NCBI GenBank assembly: GCA_030656195.1
Contig: JAUSOJ010000305.1
Coordinates: 1 to 32,532 of the forward strand
Direction: 5' to 3'
DNA: 32,532 bases
Origin: Lutibacter sp.
GTDB lineage: Bacteria > Bacteroidota > Bacteroidia > Flavobacteriales > Flavobacteriaceae
Below the pieces are notes generated by a model. That model was not told the origin of the DNA, searched no databases, and saw only the letters and a list, made by a program, of their open reading frames with translations. Numbering within the stretch: position 1 is the first letter of the stretch; each line of letters begins with the position of its first letter. Made by a program: the position numbers and the translations under genes. Below are positions 28,859 to 32,532 of this stretch, piece by piece.

Positions 28859-28974
28859 TGAATTAGGCATCTGGCATTGTCAAAATAATTTATGAAATGA
28901 GCATAAATGAACAATCCAGTGATTACTGATGATGTTTGAATTCCATACGATCTATTAAAAAATTATAACTCCAG

Positions 28975-29062
28975 ATGAAACGAGCCATAACAAATTTTGA
29001 TACACACAGAAATGATTAATGGCGAACAGCATCTGTACCAATAAAAAATAAATAATAAACAG
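28975..29062 (+). repeat. Copy R2 of the dispersed ATGAAACGAGCC repeat
   Basis: Near-identical to R1 and R3; tandem with R3. Confidence 0.9.
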
Positions 29063-29166
29063 ATGAAACGAGCCATAACAAATTTTGATATACAGAAATG
29101 ATTAATGGCGAACCTGCCAGCCGGCAGGCAGGCAGCAGCTGTTCCAATAAAAAATTATAACTCCAG
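29063..29166 (+). repeat. Copy R3 of the dispersed ATGAAACGAGCC repeat, carrying an inserted CCTGCCAGCCGGCAGGCAGG palindrome
   Basis: Aligns with R2; extra GC-rich palindromic segment at about 29113-29132; ends at the metalloprotease ATG. Confidence 0.9.
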
Positions 29167-32100
29167 ATGAAACAACATTACATAAAACGGTTCCTTTTAA
29201 CATTTTCTTTATGCCTGCTATTTTTTGCTGTATCAGCCCAAAATTCGGATGAATTATGGACTAAAAGTACCGGTTTTGAAAAAAGCGCCAGTAAAAAATT
29301 AGACAGAAAATCCATTCCAAACAAATTTGAAACCTATCAATTAAACGTTAACCAACTCAAAAGTAAGTTGAGCAAGGCGCCAAAGAGAAAAGAGAATTTG
29401 GAAAAATCGACCACCGTTTTAAGTTTTCCGAATGAAAAAGGAAAATTGGAAAAATACCAAGTTTTTGAAGCTTCCATTTTAGATGAAAATCTTCAAAAGC
29501 AATATCCGAATATCAGGTCTTATGTAGGAAAAGGGATTGACAATCCGGGTTCCACAATAAGATTTAGTGTAACGCCACATGGTTTGCATGCTATGGTTTT
29601 GGGAAATGCCGAAGGAAGCGTTTTTATTGATCCAACTACTGAAAATGGCGATTCATACATTGTTTATTCAAGCAAAAATTTGCCTTCCATTGAGCCTTTT
29701 GAATGCAAATTTGATGAGGTAAACACCGTACAAAAAACAACCGCATCAACCGCTGCAGCAAAAGCTGAAAATGCCAACGACGGAAAATTAAGAACTTTTA
29801 GGCTGGCTATTGCCACAACCGGTGAATATTCAACATTTCATTTAAATAGACAAAATATTAGTCCATCAGCAACAGTTGAAGTAAAAAAAGCGGCGGTTTT
29901 ATCGGCAATCGTAACAACAATGACCAGAGTGAACGGTATTTTTGAAAGAGATGTTGCTTTAACGATGAAGCTCGTTGCCAACAATACGGCCGTTATTTTT
30001 TTGGATGCCGCAACTGATGGTTTTACAAATAACGATTCCAATAAATTAATTAATGAAAGCCAAACGATTATTGATGCGAATATAGGAGCTGCGAATTATG
30101 ATATTGGACATACATTTAGCACCGGTGGCGGTGGTTTGGCACAATTAAACGGCCCTTGTAATGCTGGAATGAAGGCCAGAGGAATCACAGGCTCAAGCAG
30201 TCCAATTGGAGACGCTTACGATATTGATTATGTTGCACATGAAATGGGACATCAATATGGTGCGCACCATACCTTTAATGGTGATTCAGGTGGTTGTGGT
30301 GGTGGCAACCGAAATAATGGAACGGCTGTAGAGCCAGGAAGCGGATCGACAATTATGGCCTATTCCGGACTTTGTGCGCCCTATAATGTTACAAATGATG
30401 CCGATGCCTATTTTCATTTGGTGAGCATCAGGGAAATGTGGTCGAATATTTCTTCAGGATACAGTACATGCGCCGCTGTTTCTGTAACAGGAAACAATGC
30501 GCCAACTTTGATCGATATCCCAAATTATACCATCCCAAAATCTACGCCTTTTATATTAAATGCCACTGCATCAGACGTTGATGGAGACATTTTGTGGTAT
30601 ACTTGGGAGCAATTGGATACTGAAATCACCACCTATCCATTGGTTTCAACTGCTACTGGAGGACCAGCTTTCAGGTCAATTCCCCCAACTGTTAATTCAA
30701 AGCGTTATTTTCCAAATCTGGCAACGATTATTAGCGGAAATTTATCAAACCAATGGGAAGTGTTGCCTTCCGTTAGCAGAACGATGAGGTTTGGGGTAAT
30801 TGTTAGAGACAACAACAGCAATGGCGGACAAACGGGCAGCAAGGAAACGACAGTTACTGTTGCCGGAGGTTCTGGACCCTTTAAGGTTACTTCTCAATCA
30901 ACCGATGTTACCTGGGCAGCAGGAACTTCCCAAACCATCACTTGGGATGTGGCAAACAGCAATGCAGCACCTGTAAATTGTTCTTTTGTAAATATTCTGT
31001 TGTCTACGGATGCTGGTTTAACTTTCCCAATAACTTTGGCTTCAAATGTGCCAAATGACGGTTCTCAAGGGATTGTTGTTCCGAATAATGCCACCAATAA
31101 GGCGCGCATTAAAGTTGAAAGCGTGGGAAATATTTTTTATGCGATAAATGCCAAAAACATAACCATTCAAACTTCTGAATTTATCATGAATTTTGTCGAC
31201 TATTCAAAAAAAGTGTGTATCCCTAATACTGCAGTTTATACGTTTACCTACAATACTTTTTTAGGATTTAATGCCCTAACTACTTTTTCCGCCACCGGAA
31301 ATCCCGTCGGTTCAACAGTTACTTTTAATCCGGCCACGGCAACAAGCAACAATACGAGTGTTCAGGTAACCATAAGCGGAATTTCAATTGTTGGGAATTA
31401 TGATGTTTCAATTATAGGGACCTCTGCTTCAATAACAAAAACTACAAGCATTAATTTAGGGGTTTACAGTGCAACTGTTGCAGCGCCAACGCTGGTTTCG
31501 CCCGCTAACAATGTGATTGATGTATTAAAACCCTTTTATTTAGATTGGAATGATGACGTAAACGCAACAAGTTACTTTGTTCAAATCTCTCAAGACTCAG
31601 GTTTTGGCAGTATTTTAGAATCTGACAATGTAGTTTTAAGCGCTTATTCACCTCAAAATCTGCAGTCAAAAACAACTTACTATTGGAGGGTTAAATCGAT
31701 AAATGATTGCAATGAAAGCGCTTATTCGGGCATATTCAAATTTACAACCGAAAATGAGGTGTGTGACACAAAAAACGCATTGGATACACCTAAAAATATC
31801 CCTGACAATAACGCTACCGGCGTTTCTTCAACCATTTCAATTTCCGATAACAAACTAATAAGAGACATAAATGTTACCGTAAATATTCCACATGAATGGG
31901 TGGGCGATTTGGATTTGACTTTAATAAGTCCAAGCGGTAGACAAGTAATGTTATCTGCCAATAATGGTGATGACGGAACAGGTTATATAAATACTGTTTT
32001 TGACGATAGTGCTTTAAATTCAATCAGAGATGGAATAGCTCCTTTTACGGGCACATTTAGTCCGGAAGGATCATTGTCCAATTTTTATAATGAAGAATCT

Positions 32101-32532
32101 TTTGGAAACTGGACTTTAAAAGTGGTGGATTCAGGTCCTGAGGATATAGGAACAATCAATAGCTGGCGTCTTGAAATTTGTGGAGTTCCTATTGCAAATG
32201 TTAATGATGATGACAATGATGGCGTTATGAATGATGTTGACAAATGCCCCAATACAACTCCAGGGTCATTGGTTGATGCGGCTGGTTGTTTTACTTTGCC
32301 GGCAAATAATTTCACCGTAGAAACACTAAGTGAAACCTGTCCGGGCAAAAACAACGGACAAATTAAAATTACGGCTGTTAAGACACTAAATTATACCGTA
32401 ACAATTAACAATGTTCCGTATAATTATACAAGTACAACCTCAACGCCGGCAAATTTGGCTCCGGGAACGTATAATTTCTGTATTGGGGTTACAGGGCAAA
32501 CTTACACGCAATGTTACGCTGTTACCGTTGCT
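29167..32532 (+). CDS. Reprolysin-like zinc metalloprotease with fibronectin III-like and proprotein-convertase P domains; 3' end outside window
   Basis: Frame open for 1122 codons to the window end; signal MKQHYIKRFLLTFSLCLLFFAVSAQ; zinc motif HEMGHQYGAHHTF; P-domain-like VTVNIPHEWVGDLDLTLISPSGRQVML...FGNWTLKVVDSGPEDIGTINSWRLEICG; thrombospondin-type-3-like DDDNDGVMNDVDKCPNTTPG. Confidence 0.9.
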   Translation, partial: MKQHYIKRFLLTFSLCLLFFAVSAQNSDELWTKSTGFEKSASKKLDRKSIPNKFETYQLNVNQLKSKLSKAPKRKENLEKSTTVLSFPNEKGKLEKYQVFEASILDENLQKQYPNIRSYVGKGIDNPGSTIRFSVTPHGLHAMVLGNAEGSVFIDPTTENGDSYIVYSSKNLPSIEPFECKFDEVNTVQKTTASTAAAKAENANDGKLRTFRLAIATTGEYSTFHLNRQNISPSATVEVKKAAVLSAIVTTMTRVNGIFERDVALTMKLVANNTAVIFLDAATDGFTNNDSNKLINESQTIIDANIGAANYDIGHTFSTGGGGLAQLNGPCNAGMKARGITGSSSPIGDAYDIDYVAHEMGHQYGAHHTFNGDSGGCGGGNRNNGTAVEPGSGSTIMAYSGLCAPYNVTNDADAYFHLVSIREMWSNISSGYSTCAAVSVTGNNAPTLIDIPNYTIPKSTPFILNATASDVDGDILWYTWEQLDTEITTYPLVSTATGGPAFRSIPPTVNSKRYFPNLATIISGNLSNQWEVLPSVSRTMRFGVIVRDNNSNGGQTGSKETTVTVAGGSGPFKVTSQSTDVTWAAGTSQTITWDVANSNAAPVNCSFVNILLSTDAGLTFPITLASNVPNDGSQGIVVPNNATNKARIKVESVGNIFYAINAKNITIQTSEFIMNFVDYSKKVCIPNTAVYTFTYNTFLGFNALTTFSATGNPVGSTVTFNPATATSNNTSVQVTISGISIVGNYDVSIIGTSASITKTTSINLGVYSATVAAPTLVSPANNVIDVLKPFYLDWNDDVNATSYFVQISQDSGFGSILESDNVVLSAYSPQNLQSKTTYYWRVKSINDCNESAYSGIFKFTTENEVCDTKNALDTPKNIPDNNATGVSSTISISDNKLIRDINVTVNIPHEWVGDLDLTLISPSGRQVMLSANNGDDGTGYINTVFDDSALNSIRDGIAPFTGTFSPEGSLSNFYNEESFGNWTLKVVDSGPEDIGTINSWRLEICGVPIANVNDDDNDGVMNDVDKCPNTTPGSLVDAAGCFTLPANNFTVETLSETCPGKNNGQIKITAVKTLNYTVTINNVPYNYTSTTSTPANLAPGTYNFCIGVTGQTYTQCYAVTVA

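Overview
This AT-rich window looks like a Flavobacteriaceae-type Bacteroidetes chromosome: core housekeeping genes, TAnnTTTG-like -7 elements, and a T9SS-style secreted metalloprotease. Recognisable genes are an MltD/LysM lytic transglycosylase (5' truncated by the window), a DUF4837-like lipoprotein, glnS, folB, tRNA-Cys(GCA), an MBL-fold hydrolase, an S8 protease, an M1 peptidase, an MscS channel, alr, an M20 amidohydrolase, an ECF sigma factor with a small ZAS-like partner, an O-methyltransferase, tatA/B, mutS, a TrmH-type methyltransferase, mgtE, rsmA, a DUF4286-like protein, a TPR protein, serS, a lipoprotein, ribF, and a large reprolysin-like/P-domain metalloprotease running off the right edge. 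The main anomalies are: (1) a HigBA-like toxin-antitoxin module next to glnS, flanked by about 200 bp direct repeats of the glnS 3' end, with the terminator hairpin inverted in one copy; (2) an M1 peptidase whose only interruption is an in-frame TAA at the position of the predicted catalytic tyrosine; (3) a roughly 90-100 bp repeat, in three copies, whose boundaries coincide with CAG-ATG-AAA at gene starts; (4) a 24-aa tandem-repeat secreted protein; (5) heptanucleotide repeats at the 5' end of the DUF4286-rsmA-mgtE cluster; (6) a two-hairpin dispersed intergenic repeat; (7) an unlisted 47-aa ORF downstream of serS behind a perfect palindrome. All family calls come from reading motifs; no database search was run.
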